A stretch of DNA of 64,000 nucleotides from contig NZ_JBNPXQ010000005.1 in NCBI RefSeq assembly GCF_050433225.1, positions 310,001 through 374,000 of the forward strand, written 5' to 3'. A program made the translations under genes and the position numbers. A model generated the notes under the pieces. That model searched no databases and was not told where the DNA came from. It was given only the letters and a program-made list of their open reading frames with translations. The DNA is from Sphingomonas_D zeicaulis (GTDB lineage: Bacteria > Pseudomonadota > Alphaproteobacteria > Sphingomonadales > Sphingomonadaceae). Below are positions 17,484-26,591 of this stretch, in pieces. Each line of letters starts with the position of its first letter. Positions within the stretch are counted from its first letter, which is position 1.

Positions 17484-18224
17484 ATTCGAGATGGAAAGAC
17501 TCTGCAGCCGACGCCGCTCGCTCTGTGTCACACCAGGCTCGAGAGTTTCGCTTGCCGGCGATTGCCGGGCGGTTATGCGATAGATCATGGGTCTCGTCCC
17601 GAATGCGGGCCTTGAACTTCTGGCCTCGAACTGTGAGATGACGGGCATTCTGGTCGACCTGCCTGACGGCATATGAACGCGTGATCGGTTCAAAAGTTTT
17701 GCTCGCAGGCGAAACATGCGACGGCGTAACCGTGACATCTGCGGTTTGCTCAACCGAGCAACATCGGCCCCTCAGCAGCTGTTCACCTTGGAATCATTGG
17801 CGCATTTCCAGTTCGAAGAGCAAGCCGGCCCGCGCGCGGACAATCGCGTTCTGCCGCGGATCAGGAGCGGCAGCATGTGCAGCATCGAGTCGCCGTTCGA
17901 AGCAGCTTGTATCGGCAGGCGAACCCCTCCCTGATGAGAGGGTTGTGTCGCGGTGTATCCCCCTTCCGCGATCCATAAGAGAACCAATCCAGCATGAGGC
18001 GGCCGTGCGCCGTGGAGGCTGCGGCAAAATTCAGCTTACGGGCAAACGGGCTCGCCATGACTCTCGCTCGGCATCCGGCTGAACGCGCCGCGCCGATCCC
18101 TCATCGCATCTTCTTGAAACAGTTCCGGCTGCTTGCACCGGGATCGACGCTTCAAGGCGCAATCGTCATCGCCGATTGAACCGCTCGCGCACCGGCTGCG
18201 TTTGCCATGGTGAGGAGAGTGATC
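17484..18224. other. Gene-poor stretch upstream of fadE
   Basis: Several overlapping short frames exist on both strands, but none has a recognisable protein or consistent codon use. The promoter of the acyl-CoA dehydrogenase gene should lie near its right end. I see no RNA gene or repeat. Confidence 0.45.
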
Positions 18225-20468
18225 ATGGCAGCAGCCGCTTTGCGCCGCGAACTTGTTTCGCGCCCCCTTTTCCATCTTGTTGCAGAGGCGATGCCGGCGC
18301 TGTCCGCGACCGAAAGCGAAGCGATCGAGGCCGGCGAACCGTGGCTGGATGCGGCGCTGTTCACCGGCAATCCGGACTGGTCGGCGCTGCTCGCGATACC
18401 GCCCGCGGCGCTGACGCCGGAGGAGAAGGCATTTCTCGCCGGACCGGTTGAGACGCTGTGCGCAATGATCGACGACTGGACGATCAACACTGTCACGCAC
18501 GACCTGCCGCCCGAGGCGTGGGACTATCTCCGACGCGCGCGCTTCTTCGGGATGATCATTCCCAAACGCTATGGCGGCCTCGGCTTTTCGGCCTTCGGAC
18601 ACAGCGAGGTGGTGCGCAAGATCGCGTCGCATTCGGTGTCTGCCGCGGTTACCGCGATGGTGCCCAACTCGCTGGGGCCGGGTGAGTTGATCCTGGCGTT
18701 CGGCACCGATGCCCAGCGCGATCATTGGCTGCCGCGGCTTGCCGACGGGCGCGAAATTCCCTGCTTCGGACTGACCAGCCCGCAGGCCGGTTCGGACGCG
18801 GCAGGCATGGAGGACGAGGGGATCGTCTCCCGCGGCCGATGGCAGGGTGAGGAAGTGCTCGGTATCCGCCTCAACTGGCAGAAGCGCTACATCACGTTGG
18901 GCCCTGTCGCGACGGTCCTCGGCCTGGCGTTCAAGCTGCGCGATCCCGACCACCTGCTGGGCGAAGAGGAAGAGATCGGCATCACCGTGGCGCTCGTGCC
19001 CACCGACCTGCCCGGCGTGGAGATCGGCCGGCGGCATTGGCCGTCGATGCAGAGCTTCCAGAACGGTCCCACGGCTGGCCACGACGTCTTCGTGCCGCTG
19101 GATCATATCATCGGCGGGCCCGAGCGCGCGGGCGAGGGCTGGAAGATGCTGATGAGCGCCCTGGCCGCCGGACGCGGCATATCGCTGCCATCGATGTCGG
19201 CAGCCTCAGCCGCCTTCTGCGCGCACGTCACCGGCGCCTATGCGCGGGTTCGCCAGCAGTTCGGCCTGCCGATCGGCAGCTTCGAGGGCATTCAGGAACG
19301 TCTCGCGCGTATTGCCGGCAATGCCTATCTTCTCGACGCCGCGCGGCGGTTGACCTGCGCGGGGCTCGACCAGGGCAAGCATCCCGCGGTCATCGCCTCG
19401 ATCATGAAACTCCACGCGACCGAGCGGATGCGGGTGGTGGTCAACGACGCCATGGATGTCCACGCCGGCAAGGCGGTGATCGACGGCCCCTCTAACTATA
19501 TGGCGAGCCAATATCGGGCACTGCCGGTCGGCATCACGGTGGAAGGCGCCAACATCCTCACGCGCAGCCTGATGGTATTCGGGCAGGGCGCGATCCGCTC
19601 GCACCCCTATCTGCTTCGCGAGATCCGCGCCGTCGGCGACAGCGATCAGGGCCGCGCGCTCGTCGCGTTCGACGATGCGCTATGGCGCCATGTCGGCCAT
19701 TTCGTGCGCACCGCGGTGCGCGCCTTCTGGCGCAACTGGACCGGCGGCCTGCTCGCGCCGGCGCCCGATGCCGGCCGCGCACGTCGTTTCTACCGGCAGA
19801 TGTCGCGCTATTCGGCGGCGTTCGCCCTCGTCTCCGATATTGCCTTCCTGACGTTGGGCGGGGCGCTCAAGCGCCGCGAACTGCTCTCGGCGCGACTGGG
19901 CGACATCCTGTCCGAACTCTATCTGCTCGCCGCCGCGCTCAAACGGTGGGAGGATGAAGGGCGCCGGAACGAGGACTGGCCGCTTCTCGCCTGGTGCATG
20001 GAGAGCGGCTTTGCGACGATCGAGCAGCGGTTCGATGAGATTCTCGCCAACCTGCCTTACGCACCGGTACGCCGGACGCTTCGCTTCTTCATCATGCCTT
20101 GGGGCCGCCGCCGTCGTGGCCCTTCCGACCGACACGTCCGGCAGGTCGCGACCCTTCTCACCGTGCCGTCCGCGGCTCGCGACCGTCTCGTCGGCGACCT
20201 CTATCTCAGGCGCGATTCGTCCGTCGGCCATCTCACCCGAACGTTCGCGATGGTCGCCGACATCCAGCCAATTCATGACCGGTTGCGCAAGGCGGGTCAG
20301 CGTGACTGGCGCAGGGCTCGTGCCGCAGGCCTGATCAGCGCGGATGAGGCCGCGCAGCTCGAGGCCGTGGAGCATGCGGTCGAGCAGGTGGTCGCGGTCG
20401 ACGATTTCGCGCCGCACGACCTCGGCGGTGTCCGCGCCGCGGCGCCATGGCCCCAGGCCGCAGAATGA
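18225..20468 (+). CDS. fadE: FadE-type acyl-CoA dehydrogenase
   Basis: 747 aa from an ATG at 18225, preferred because AGGAGA sits 7 nt upstream; the frame extends to 18207. The length and the long C-terminal domain are those of the E. coli FadE class rather than the roughly 380-aa dehydrogenases. Visible parts are the N-terminal helical domain (PPEAWDYLRRARFFGMIIPKRYGG), the FAD-contact region FGLTSPQAGSDAAG, the IRLNWQKRYITLGP strand, and QFGLPIGSFEGIQERLARI near the active-site end. FadE introduces the first double bond of fatty acyl-CoA beta-oxidation and passes electrons to ETF. It lies 13 nt upstream of the phosphatase gene in a probable operon. Confidence 0.92.
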   Translation: MAAAALRRELVSRPLFHLVAEAMPALSATESEAIEAGEPWLDAALFTGNPDWSALLAIPPAALTPEEKAFLAGPVETLCAMIDDWTINTVTHDLPPEAWDYLRRARFFGMIIPKRYGGLGFSAFGHSEVVRKIASHSVSAAVTAMVPNSLGPGELILAFGTDAQRDHWLPRLADGREIPCFGLTSPQAGSDAAGMEDEGIVSRGRWQGEEVLGIRLNWQKRYITLGPVATVLGLAFKLRDPDHLLGEEEEIGITVALVPTDLPGVEIGRRHWPSMQSFQNGPTAGHDVFVPLDHIIGGPERAGEGWKMLMSALAAGRGISLPSMSAASAAFCAHVTGAYARVRQQFGLPIGSFEGIQERLARIAGNAYLLDAARRLTCAGLDQGKHPAVIASIMKLHATERMRVVVNDAMDVHAGKAVIDGPSNYMASQYRALPVGITVEGANILTRSLMVFGQGAIRSHPYLLREIRAVGDSDQGRALVAFDDALWRHVGHFVRTAVRAFWRNWTGGLLAPAPDAGRARRFYRQMSRYSAAFALVSDIAFLTLGGALKRRELLSARLGDILSELYLLAAALKRWEDEGRRNEDWPLLAWCMESGFATIEQRFDEILANLPYAPVRRTLRFFIMPWGRRRRGPSDRHVRQVATLLTVPSAARDRLVGDLYLRRDSSVGHLTRTFAMVADIQPIHDRLRKAGQRDWRRARAAGLISADEAAQLEAVEHAVEQVVAVDDFAPHDLGGVRAAAPWPQAAE

Positions 20469-20481
20469 GGCCCGTGCGGAG

Positions 20482-21243
20482 ATGACCACAGCCCATCCGC
20501 CTTGGCCGAAGCGCCTGTGGATCGTGCGCCACGGCGAAAGCGCGGGCAATGTCGCGCGCGATCAGGCGCATGCCGACGCGCTCGATCGCATCGCGATCGA
20601 TGGCCGCGACGTCGATGTGCCGCTGAGCTCGCTCGGCGAGGATCAGGCACGCGCGCTCGGACGCTGGTTTCGTGATGCCGACGAACGGGGCCGTCCCGAA
20701 ATCCTGCTGGCCTCGCCCTATCGCCGCGCGATGCAGACGGCGAAGCTGTTCCGGGCCGAAGGCGGTGCCGACGCCGATGAACCGATCTGATTGCGCGAGA
20801 AGGAATTCGGCATCCTCGACGGGCTGACCACGCCTGGCGTTGCGAAGCTCGAACCACAGCAGGCGATGTTCCGCCGAACGCTGGGCAAATTCTATCATCG
20901 GCCGCCCGGCGGGGAGAGCTGGTGTGACGTCATCTTCAGGCTCCGCGCCGTCATGGACACGATCTCGCTGCATTATGCCGGGCGCAATGTGATGATTTTC
21001 GCGCATCAGGTGGTGGTGCTTTGCTTCCGCTACGTCATCGAGAATCTCGACGAGGATCGCATCCTCGCCATCGACCGTGAAGGCGATGTGGCGAACTGCG
21101 CGATCACCGAATATCGTTTCGATCCCGCTGCTGGCCGGCGCGGCGGGCTTGTGCTCGAACGTTACAACATGACTGCGCCGGTCGTGGCCGACAATGTCGC
21201 GGTGACGCGCGCGGCCGACCGTCCGGCCGCGGTAGGCGGATGA
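20482..21243 (+). pseudogene. Histidine phosphatase (phosphoglycerate-mutase-like) interrupted by an in-frame TGA
   Basis: The N-terminal part (102 codons from ATG 20482) has the catalytic RHGE in LWIVRHGESAGN and the LASPYRRAMQTA motif. A TGA at 20788-20790 then interrupts, and the same frame resumes with LREKEFGILDGL, YHRPPGGESWCDVIFRL and IFAHQVVVLCFRY to a stop at 21243. Together the parts make a normal roughly 250-residue histidine phosphatase. Around the stop, the family usually has three or four more residues (a D-E-R run before LREKEFG), so a 9-12 base in-frame deletion creating the stop is likely. Either a broken gene or a sequence error; the downstream part could at best start at a TTG. 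Confidence 0.75.
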
Positions 21244-22133
21244 CGACCGCCGCCGCTCTGGACGCCGAGTGGCGGGCTGCGCATCCGCTGCCGCCGCATG
21301 ACGGCCCCGTCGACAAGAACAGCCGCGGGACCGTGCTGCTCGTGGGCGGGGCGCGCTTCGTGCCGGGCGCCCTTGCGCTGACCGGGGAGGCCGCGCTGCG
21401 GGCGGGCGCCGGCAAGCTGCAGATGGCCACGGTCGAGCCGGTCGCACTGGCGCTGGGCGTCCTCGTGCCCGAGGCAGCGATGACTGCCCTGCCGATGCGC
21501 GACGATGGCGAGATCGCTGCTGCCGCGGTCGATATCTTGCGCGACCGCATCCCGCGATGCGATGTGCTCCTGCTCGGACCCGGCATGAGCCGGTCCGACG
21601 AAACGTCGGCGCTTGTCGACGGTCTTCTCGGCCTGCGACCGCCGGCGGTCCTGCTCGACGCGGCGGCGCTCACTTGCTGTAACGTCGCTACGTTGCGTCG
21701 GTTTGCTGGGGATATGCCGCTGATCCTGACGCCGCATCATGGCGAAATGGCACGGCTTGTCGGCGTCGCACGCGCCGACATCGCACGCGACCCCGCTGCC
21801 ATGGTCACACGCGTCGCGCGCGAAAGCGGCGCCATCGTCGTGCTCAAGGGTGCCGAGACCTTTATCGCCGCTCCCGACGGCGAGATGCTCGTGTTCGGCG
21901 GAGGCTGCCCCGGCCTCGCGACCAGCGGCTCGGGCGACGTGCTCGCCGGCATCATCGGCGGCCTTGTCGCGCGCGGGGCGGAGCCTTTGACTGCGGCCGC
22001 TTGGGGCGTCGCCGCGCATGGCGCCGCCGGAAACGACGCCGCGCACCGGATCGGCAGGTTCGGCTTTCTTGCGCGGGACCTCCTGCCACGCCTGCCCGCC
22101 GTGCTGCACGATGCGGCGTTCTGCGGGACGTAG
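21240..22133 (+). CDS. nnrD: ADP-dependent (S)-NAD(P)H-hydrate dehydratase (NnrD/YjeF C-terminal type)
   Basis: 297 aa with the ribokinase-like YjeF C-terminal fold. Motifs are KNSRGTVLLVGG near residue 27, ALTGEAALRAGAGKLQMAT, LGPGMSR, LTPHHGEMARL and the catalytic-loop TSGSGDVLAGIIGG at about 225-240. It repairs hydrated NADH/NADPH using ADP or ATP. The epimerase half (NnrE) is absent, so this is a single-domain form. The ATG overlaps the phosphatase stop by 4 nt, so the three genes fadE, phosphatase and nnrD appear co-transcribed, although there is no metabolic reason that requires it. Confidence 0.92.
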   Translation: MTTAAALDAEWRAAHPLPPHDGPVDKNSRGTVLLVGGARFVPGALALTGEAALRAGAGKLQMATVEPVALALGVLVPEAAMTALPMRDDGEIAAAAVDILRDRIPRCDVLLLGPGMSRSDETSALVDGLLGLRPPAVLLDAAALTCCNVATLRRFAGDMPLILTPHHGEMARLVGVARADIARDPAAMVTRVARESGAIVVLKGAETFIAAPDGEMLVFGGGCPGLATSGSGDVLAGIIGGLVARGAEPLTAAAWGVAAHGAAGNDAAHRIGRFGFLARDLLPRLPAVLHDAAFCGT

Positions 22134-22180
22134 CGGCCGACCAGGCGTGGAAATCGATCGGAACCCCAGTTCAGCTCAGT

Positions 22181-22396
22181 TCATGAGATATCGCCGCCCT
22201 TGTGATCGCCGAAACCATGTCGCCGCATCAGCTTGCGGTCCGCATTCGCCTTGTCCTGAGCCTCCTTGAGAATGGCAGGATCTTCCGGCTTGTCGCGCAC
22301 CGCGCCCCTGCCCGGTGCCGCAGTTTGCTGCGCCGTGCGGCCATCGCTTGTTGCGATCTCGGTCTCCGGCGCCTGCCCGCCGCGCTTCTCTTCCAT
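22181..22396 (-). CDS. Small hydrophilic, probably disordered protein
   Basis: 71 aa from an ATG at 22396, preceded by AAGGAGAGTGAC, an excellent ribosome-binding site that overrides the longer upstream frame. The sequence is highly charged and low in hydrophobics (MEEKRGGQAPETEIATSDGR, ending RKLMRRHGFGDHKGGDIS). It has no cysteine and no membrane segment. The EAQDKANADRKLMRRHGFGD tail resembles short proteins seen in sphingomonads next to stress genes; function is unknown. It is transcribed divergently from the DUF3072 gene. Confidence 0.65.
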   Translation of the reverse strand: MEEKRGGQAPETEIATSDGRTAQQTAAPGRGAVRDKPEDPAILKEAQDKANADRKLMRRHGFGDHKGGDIS

Positions 22397-22552
22397 GTCA
22401 CTCTCCTTGGTTTTGCGCCATCCAGTGGGGCAACGCTGCGGACAGGGGTGTGGATCCAGGGTGACGCAGCGCGCGATCAGCGGCGGTGTGGCGGCGCCAG
22501 TAGATTTGCCCTGGTTACGTCCGATGGCCTGATCTTCGGCGAACTCTTTGCG

Positions 22553-22578
22553 GGAACTTCCCGGCCTCTCCACCGGTT
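22553..22578 (+). promoter_or_regulatory. Candidate EcfG-type general-stress promoter
   Basis: GGAAC (22553-22557), a 17-nt spacer and GGTT (22575-22578) resemble the alphaproteobacterial EcfG consensus GGAAC-N16/17-CGTT. It lies about 30 nt upstream of the DUF3072 start, which fits a stress-regulated small gene. The first base of the -10 half deviates (G for C). Confidence 0.4.
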
Positions 22579-22607
22579 ATCGGAACATATATCGAACGCG
22601 AGGTGAC

Positions 22608-22850
22608 ATGATGTCCGCTGCACTGCCAAATCCCAAACTCGAAGCGCACCCCGGATCCAACACGGAGAAGGATCCGGACGAATGGGTTTCGGGCGACGAG
22701 CCGATGACCGGCGCGCAATCTTCCTATTTGACGACGCTGTGCGAGGAGGCGGGTGTCCAGGCACCTCCTGCCGGGCTGAGCAAGGCTGAGGCGTCCAAAA
22801 TGATCGACGAGCTCAAGGCGCAGGTCGGTCTGGACAAGGATGCGCGCTGA
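22608..22850 (+). CDS. DUF3072-family small protein
   Basis: 80 aa from an ATG at 22608; the next codon is also ATG. The conserved DUF3072 core is clear: NPKLEAHPGSNTEKDPDEW, then EPMTGAQSSYLTTLCEEAG and AEASKMIDELKA. The C-terminal part resembles a SAP-like helix-extended-loop-helix that could bind nucleic acid; function in the family is unknown. GAGGTGAC lies just upstream as a ribosome-binding site. It probably belongs to the general stress response given the promoter pattern at 22553-22578. Confidence 0.82.
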   Translation: MMSAALPNPKLEAHPGSNTEKDPDEWVSGDEPMTGAQSSYLTTLCEEAGVQAPPAGLSKAEASKMIDELKAQVGLDKDAR

Positions 22851-22995
22851 AAGAGGTAACTTACCGCGAGCGATTGCTCGTCAAAATCGATGCCGACCGT
22901 CGCCTTTTCGACGACGTTCAGGTCCGCGCGATTTTGGATCATGACGAGCTTCGGGCGCCTATCGCCGTCGATGGCCGCGCCGGATGCGCTCACGT

Positions 22996-24063
22996 TCACA
23001 TCTTCAGAGGCCGGTCATAGCCGGTGAGTTCCAGATACCCCCTGCCGCCGCGGGTCTGCACCGCGCCCTCCCAATAGACCGGGAGCCCGGTGCGGCGGCC
23101 GTCGAGTTCCTGGGCCGGGAACAGCGGCCGCAACGGGAAGCGGGAAACGCCCCCGGGCAGGCGCACCGCAAGCTCCTGAGCGACGGGATAGACGGCGCCC
23201 GTCGCCGGGCTGCGCCACCGCCCAGTCGTCCGGAACGCCACATCTCCCGGTGCCAGGACGATGACGCGGCCATCCGGACTGCGCATCGATCCCCCCGCCC
23301 AGAGCGTCGATCCGTCGCGGCGCCGGATGCGAAACGCCATCAACGCGCGGCCATCGTCGAAATTGAGGCCGGTCCAGTCCCACCCCTGCGCATCGCTGGC
23401 GAGAAAGTTGGACGACCATTCGCGATCGAGCCATGCCTCGCCGGTTACCCGTGCCGGTTTGCCATTACGGGTGATTTCGCCGGCAACGCGCAGATGCGGT
23501 ATGGAATAATAATGGCTCGCGTCCCCGATCGCCGGCCCCTTTCGACTATAGCCCCCCGCCCCCTGAAGAAGCGCCGGCTGGGTCGGTTTGAAGATGAGGG
23601 CCAGTGAGAAATCCCGGGCGCGTACCGCCGTGCCCCAGCGCCCGTCAGACATGCGATGAAGCCGCCAGTCGCGCAGGCGAACATCGGCATCGCCGGTGCG
23701 CGCCCGGGCCAGTCCGAAGCCCTGGCGGGCGGCGCGCTCGTCATGCAAAAGCGCGCCGACACGCGGATCCGACAGCCCGGCATGTGCGAAAAGCAGCTGC
23801 GTCGCCGCAAAGCGGCTGGGATTGGATCGATCGACAGGCGGCCGCGTCCGGAAGAAGGTCACCTGGAAGCCAAGCCGCTCACCCGTCGCCGTCTTCAGCC
23901 ACCCGGTGACGTACCACCATTCGGTGCGAAAGGCGGGATGCGCCCCATGATCACGGGGAAATCGCAGGATGACCCCAGGTCGCACGGCGGGATAATCGAG
24001 TGGCGCCGGCGCGGCGGCCAGGCTTGCAACCGCGACTATGGGGATTGCCGCAAGCCGCCGCAT
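22996..24063 (-). CDS. AttH/CrtC-like lipocalin-domain secreted protein
   Basis: 355 aa from an ATG at 24063, sharing one base with the permease stop (TGATG) and preceded by GGGAGGA. A signal peptide (about residues 1-18, LAAIPIVAVASLAAAPA) precedes a two-lobed lipocalin-like protein. Family motifs are HPAFRTEWWYVTGWL, GFQVTFFRTR, SHYYSIPHLRVAG, GEAWLDREWSS, and GWDWTGLNFDDGRALMAF. This matches the AttH family (the carotenoid 1,2-hydratase fold). In many proteobacteria such a protein is encoded with an FtsX-type permease and a LolD-type ATPase, exactly the arrangement here. The substrate is thought to be lipidic or lipoprotein-like, but this is inference. Confidence 0.85.
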   Translation of the reverse strand: MRRLAAIPIVAVASLAAAPAPLDYPAVRPGVILRFPRDHGAHPAFRTEWWYVTGWLKTATGERLGFQVTFFRTRPPVDRSNPSRFAATQLLFAHAGLSDPRVGALLHDERAARQGFGLARARTGDADVRLRDWRLHRMSDGRWGTAVRARDFSLALIFKPTQPALLQGAGGYSRKGPAIGDASHYYSIPHLRVAGEITRNGKPARVTGEAWLDREWSSNFLASDAQGWDWTGLNFDDGRALMAFRIRRRDGSTLWAGGSMRSPDGRVIVLAPGDVAFRTTGRWRSPATGAVYPVAQELAVRLPGGVSRFPLRPLFPAQELDGRRTGLPVYWEGAVQTRGGRGYLELTGYDRPLKM

Positions 24064-26591
24064 CACCAATCCTCCCGCACCGACTGCACGGCCTTCCGGG
24101 CGGTCGCGCGCCGGCTGGCGAGGGCAGCGGTCACTGCCGCAGCCAAGGTCAACGCAGCCAGGACCGCCGCCAGCGTCGCGAAGGGGATGCGCGTCGTCAT
24201 CGTCCAGTTGAACGATTGCGGGTTGATCACGTGGATGAGGACCTGCGCGAGCAGCAGCCCCAGTGCGATGCCCGCCAACCCGCCGGTACCGCCTACGATC
24301 GCTCCTTCGGTCGCCAGCATGCGGCTGAGCTGGCCGCGGGTGAGACCCAGATGGCGCAGCATGCCGAACTCGCGCTCTCGCGCGATGGTCTGGGCAGACA
24401 TGGTCGCCGCTACGCCTGCAAGGCCGACAAGGATCGCCACCGCTTCGAGCAGATAGGTGATCGCAAAGCTCTGATCGAACAGATCCAATGCGAAGCGCCG
24501 AAGCGCAGCCGGACGGCTGATCTCGACCTGCCCGCGCAGCGCGTGCGGCAGACGCGCGAGGATCCGACGGGCAACCTCGTCCGGGTCACTGCCGGGCTGC
24601 ACCTCGATCTGCGCCTCGTCGCGGCGCAAGTCTGCGGTCAGCCGTTGATAATCCGCCTCGTCGATCACCACCGCGCCGGCCTGCCGGGCATAGTCGCGCC
24701 AGATCCCCGCCACGAACATGCGCGCACCACCAGCGATCGGCAACACGATCGTCTCCCCCTGTCGCCAGCCGTACAAGCGGTGGGCGGGCTCCGACACCCA
24801 CACCGGCATCGCACCGGCAGGAACGGGCGCCGCCGGCCCGATCAGTTGCAACTGCGCGTTTCGCCCCCGCTCGGTCGGCCGTGCGATCAGCATCAGCGGC
24901 GGCTGGTCAGCGGCGAGCGTGAGCGGAACCTGGCGGCTGAAGCGCGCGATCGTCACACCCGGCGTTGCGGCGAGGCGCAGGCGTACGGCCGGATCGAAGC
25001 CGGCGCCGGGCATCGCCCGCATATAGAGATCTCCGCTCAGGACGTCGCCGAGCCAGTCGTCGACGGCGCCGCGGAAGCTGGTGACCATCGTTGCCATCGC
25101 GATCATCAGCGCCGTCGACGCGACGATACCGGACAGCGCCGTCGCGGCCTCGTTCGGTGCGCCATGAAGATGCCTGACCGCCAGGGCTCGCCAAACCGCG
25201 CGGACGGGACGGCGCGCCGCGGGGGCAAGCAGCAGCCGTGTGAACCATGGAACCCCGGCGACACCACCGGCCAGCAGCAGCCCCATGCCGACAAAGCCGA
25301 ACAGCGGAAGCCCCGCCACCGCCGGCAGCAGCGAGACGCCGCCACCGGCGAGCAACAGCACCGCCGCGGGCCACCAGGCGACGGGCTGCCTCGGATCGAG
25401 CATGTCGCCCATATTGCGGAGCGCCGCGGCCGGCGTCACGCGCGCGGCAAGACGCGCCGGCAGCGCGCTGCCGGCGCAGGCCGCAATCAGACCGAGCGCA
25501 AAAAACCCGGCCGCAGCCATCGGCTGGAAATCGATGGCGACCGATGATGCGCGAAAATAGCCAGCGCCCAGATCGCCCCCGAACCAGTGCAACGCGGACC
25601 AGGCCAGTGCGTAGCCGGCCAGCAGACCACCCGTCGCACCGGCGAGGCCGATCGCCAGCCCCTCGACCGCCAGCGCGGCGATGACGCTCTGCCGCGGCAG
25701 GCCAAGCGTTCGGGCAAGCGCGAATGCGCGTTGCCGACGCACCACCGATAGCGATTGGGCAGAATAGACAAGGAAGCCACCCGTCAGCAGCGCCACCAGC
25801 GCGAGCATGTCAAGGTTGACGCGATAGGATCGTGACAGCGCGTCGCCCTGGACGCTGTCCGCGTCGGCAGTTGCGATGACGGCGTCGGCCGGCAACAGCG
25901 CACGCAATGCCGCTTGCGCTTTCGATCGATCGGCAACGAGAAGATCGAGACGATCCAGCCGCCCCAGCCGCGCGAAGTGCCATTGCGCGGCAGCGATGTC
26001 GATGACGCCGACCGACGCGCTTTCGCCGACACCGGGCAGGGATCCGGCCACGCGCACCACGCGTGTACGGCCGTTCGCGATGAGCGACACCGTATCGCCG
26101 ACGGCCGCGCCGGTTGCGGACATCGCTGCCCGGGAGAGATAGACCGCGTCCTCGTCGAATGCCGCGTCGTCGTCCGCTCCGGGACCCTGGCTGCGCACCC
26201 CGACGAGCGCGGGGGTGATGGCCGCGGCACGAATGACGTCCAGCCCGAGCAGCGTGAGCCGCGCGCGCCCGATCCGGGCGTCGAGACGGACGACGGGGCT
26301 CACATCCTGCACGCCATCCATCCGGGCAACCCGGGGATAGATGTTCTCGTCAAAGCCAAGCGGGCTCGCGGCACGCACCGAGAGTTCGGCAGATCCGTTC
26401 ACCCCGCGTACCGCCGCGCCGAACGATGCGAGCGCGGATCCGTTGACGAGATGGACGGCAAAGCCGAGCGCCACGCCGACCGCGATCGCCACCGACGTCA
26501 GCAGATATCGCGCCGGGTGGAAACGCCATTCGCCGAGGATCAGCCAGCGCAGCGCCAGCCGCGCATCCCAGAGGCCCACCCTAGCGGCCAC
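24063..26591 (-). CDS. FtsX/MacB-type ABC transporter permease (LolE-like)
   Basis: 842 aa. TM1 is at about residues 28-50 (ARYLLTSVAIAVGVALGFAV), followed by a large periplasmic domain. Two FtsX-type core modules (TM clusters at about 265-440 and 730-840) surround a second periplasmic loop. Size and layout fit the four-helix-plus-four-helix permeases of extraction-type ABC systems, which do not transport through a pore but move molecules between the inner membrane and the periplasm. The gene overlaps the ATPase gene by 11 nt and the AttH-like gene by one base. The trio probably forms one periplasmic lipid- or lipoprotein-handling machine. Confidence 0.88.
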   Translation of the reverse strand: MAARVGLWDARLALRWLILGEWRFHPARYLLTSVAIAVGVALGFAVHLVNGSALASFGAAVRGVNGSAELSVRAASPLGFDENIYPRVARMDGVQDVSPVVRLDARIGRARLTLLGLDVIRAAAITPALVGVRSQGPGADDDAAFDEDAVYLSRAAMSATGAAVGDTVSLIANGRTRVVRVAGSLPGVGESASVGVIDIAAAQWHFARLGRLDRLDLLVADRSKAQAALRALLPADAVIATADADSVQGDALSRSYRVNLDMLALVALLTGGFLVYSAQSLSVVRRQRAFALARTLGLPRQSVIAALAVEGLAIGLAGATGGLLAGYALAWSALHWFGGDLGAGYFRASSVAIDFQPMAAAGFFALGLIAACAGSALPARLAARVTPAAALRNMGDMLDPRQPVAWWPAAVLLLAGGGVSLLPAVAGLPLFGFVGMGLLLAGGVAGVPWFTRLLLAPAARRPVRAVWRALAVRHLHGAPNEAATALSGIVASTALMIAMATMVTSFRGAVDDWLGDVLSGDLYMRAMPGAGFDPAVRLRLAATPGVTIARFSRQVPLTLAADQPPLMLIARPTERGRNAQLQLIGPAAPVPAGAMPVWVSEPAHRLYGWRQGETIVLPIAGGARMFVAGIWRDYARQAGAVVIDEADYQRLTADLRRDEAQIEVQPGSDPDEVARRILARLPHALRGQVEISRPAALRRFALDLFDQSFAITYLLEAVAILVGLAGVAATMSAQTIAREREFGMLRHLGLTRGQLSRMLATEGAIVGGTGGLAGIALGLLLAQVLIHVINPQSFNWTMTTRIPFATLAAVLAALTLAAAVTAALASRRATARKAVQSVREDW

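Noticed and set aside
20788..20790. TGA read as selenocysteine in the phosphatase
   Set aside because: No SECIS-like hairpin is evident immediately downstream, the family has no selenocysteine, and missing residues favour a deletion.
22850..23020. Open frame after DUF3072 reading KEVTYRERLLVKIDADRR
   Set aside because: Protein-like sequence but no ATG or GTG start, no ribosome-binding site, and overlap with the opposite gene end. A TTG start at 22874 is possible but weak.
24000..25547. 515-aa plus-strand open frame
   Set aside because: Antisense to the FtsX-type permease; low-complexity Arg/Gln/His composition.
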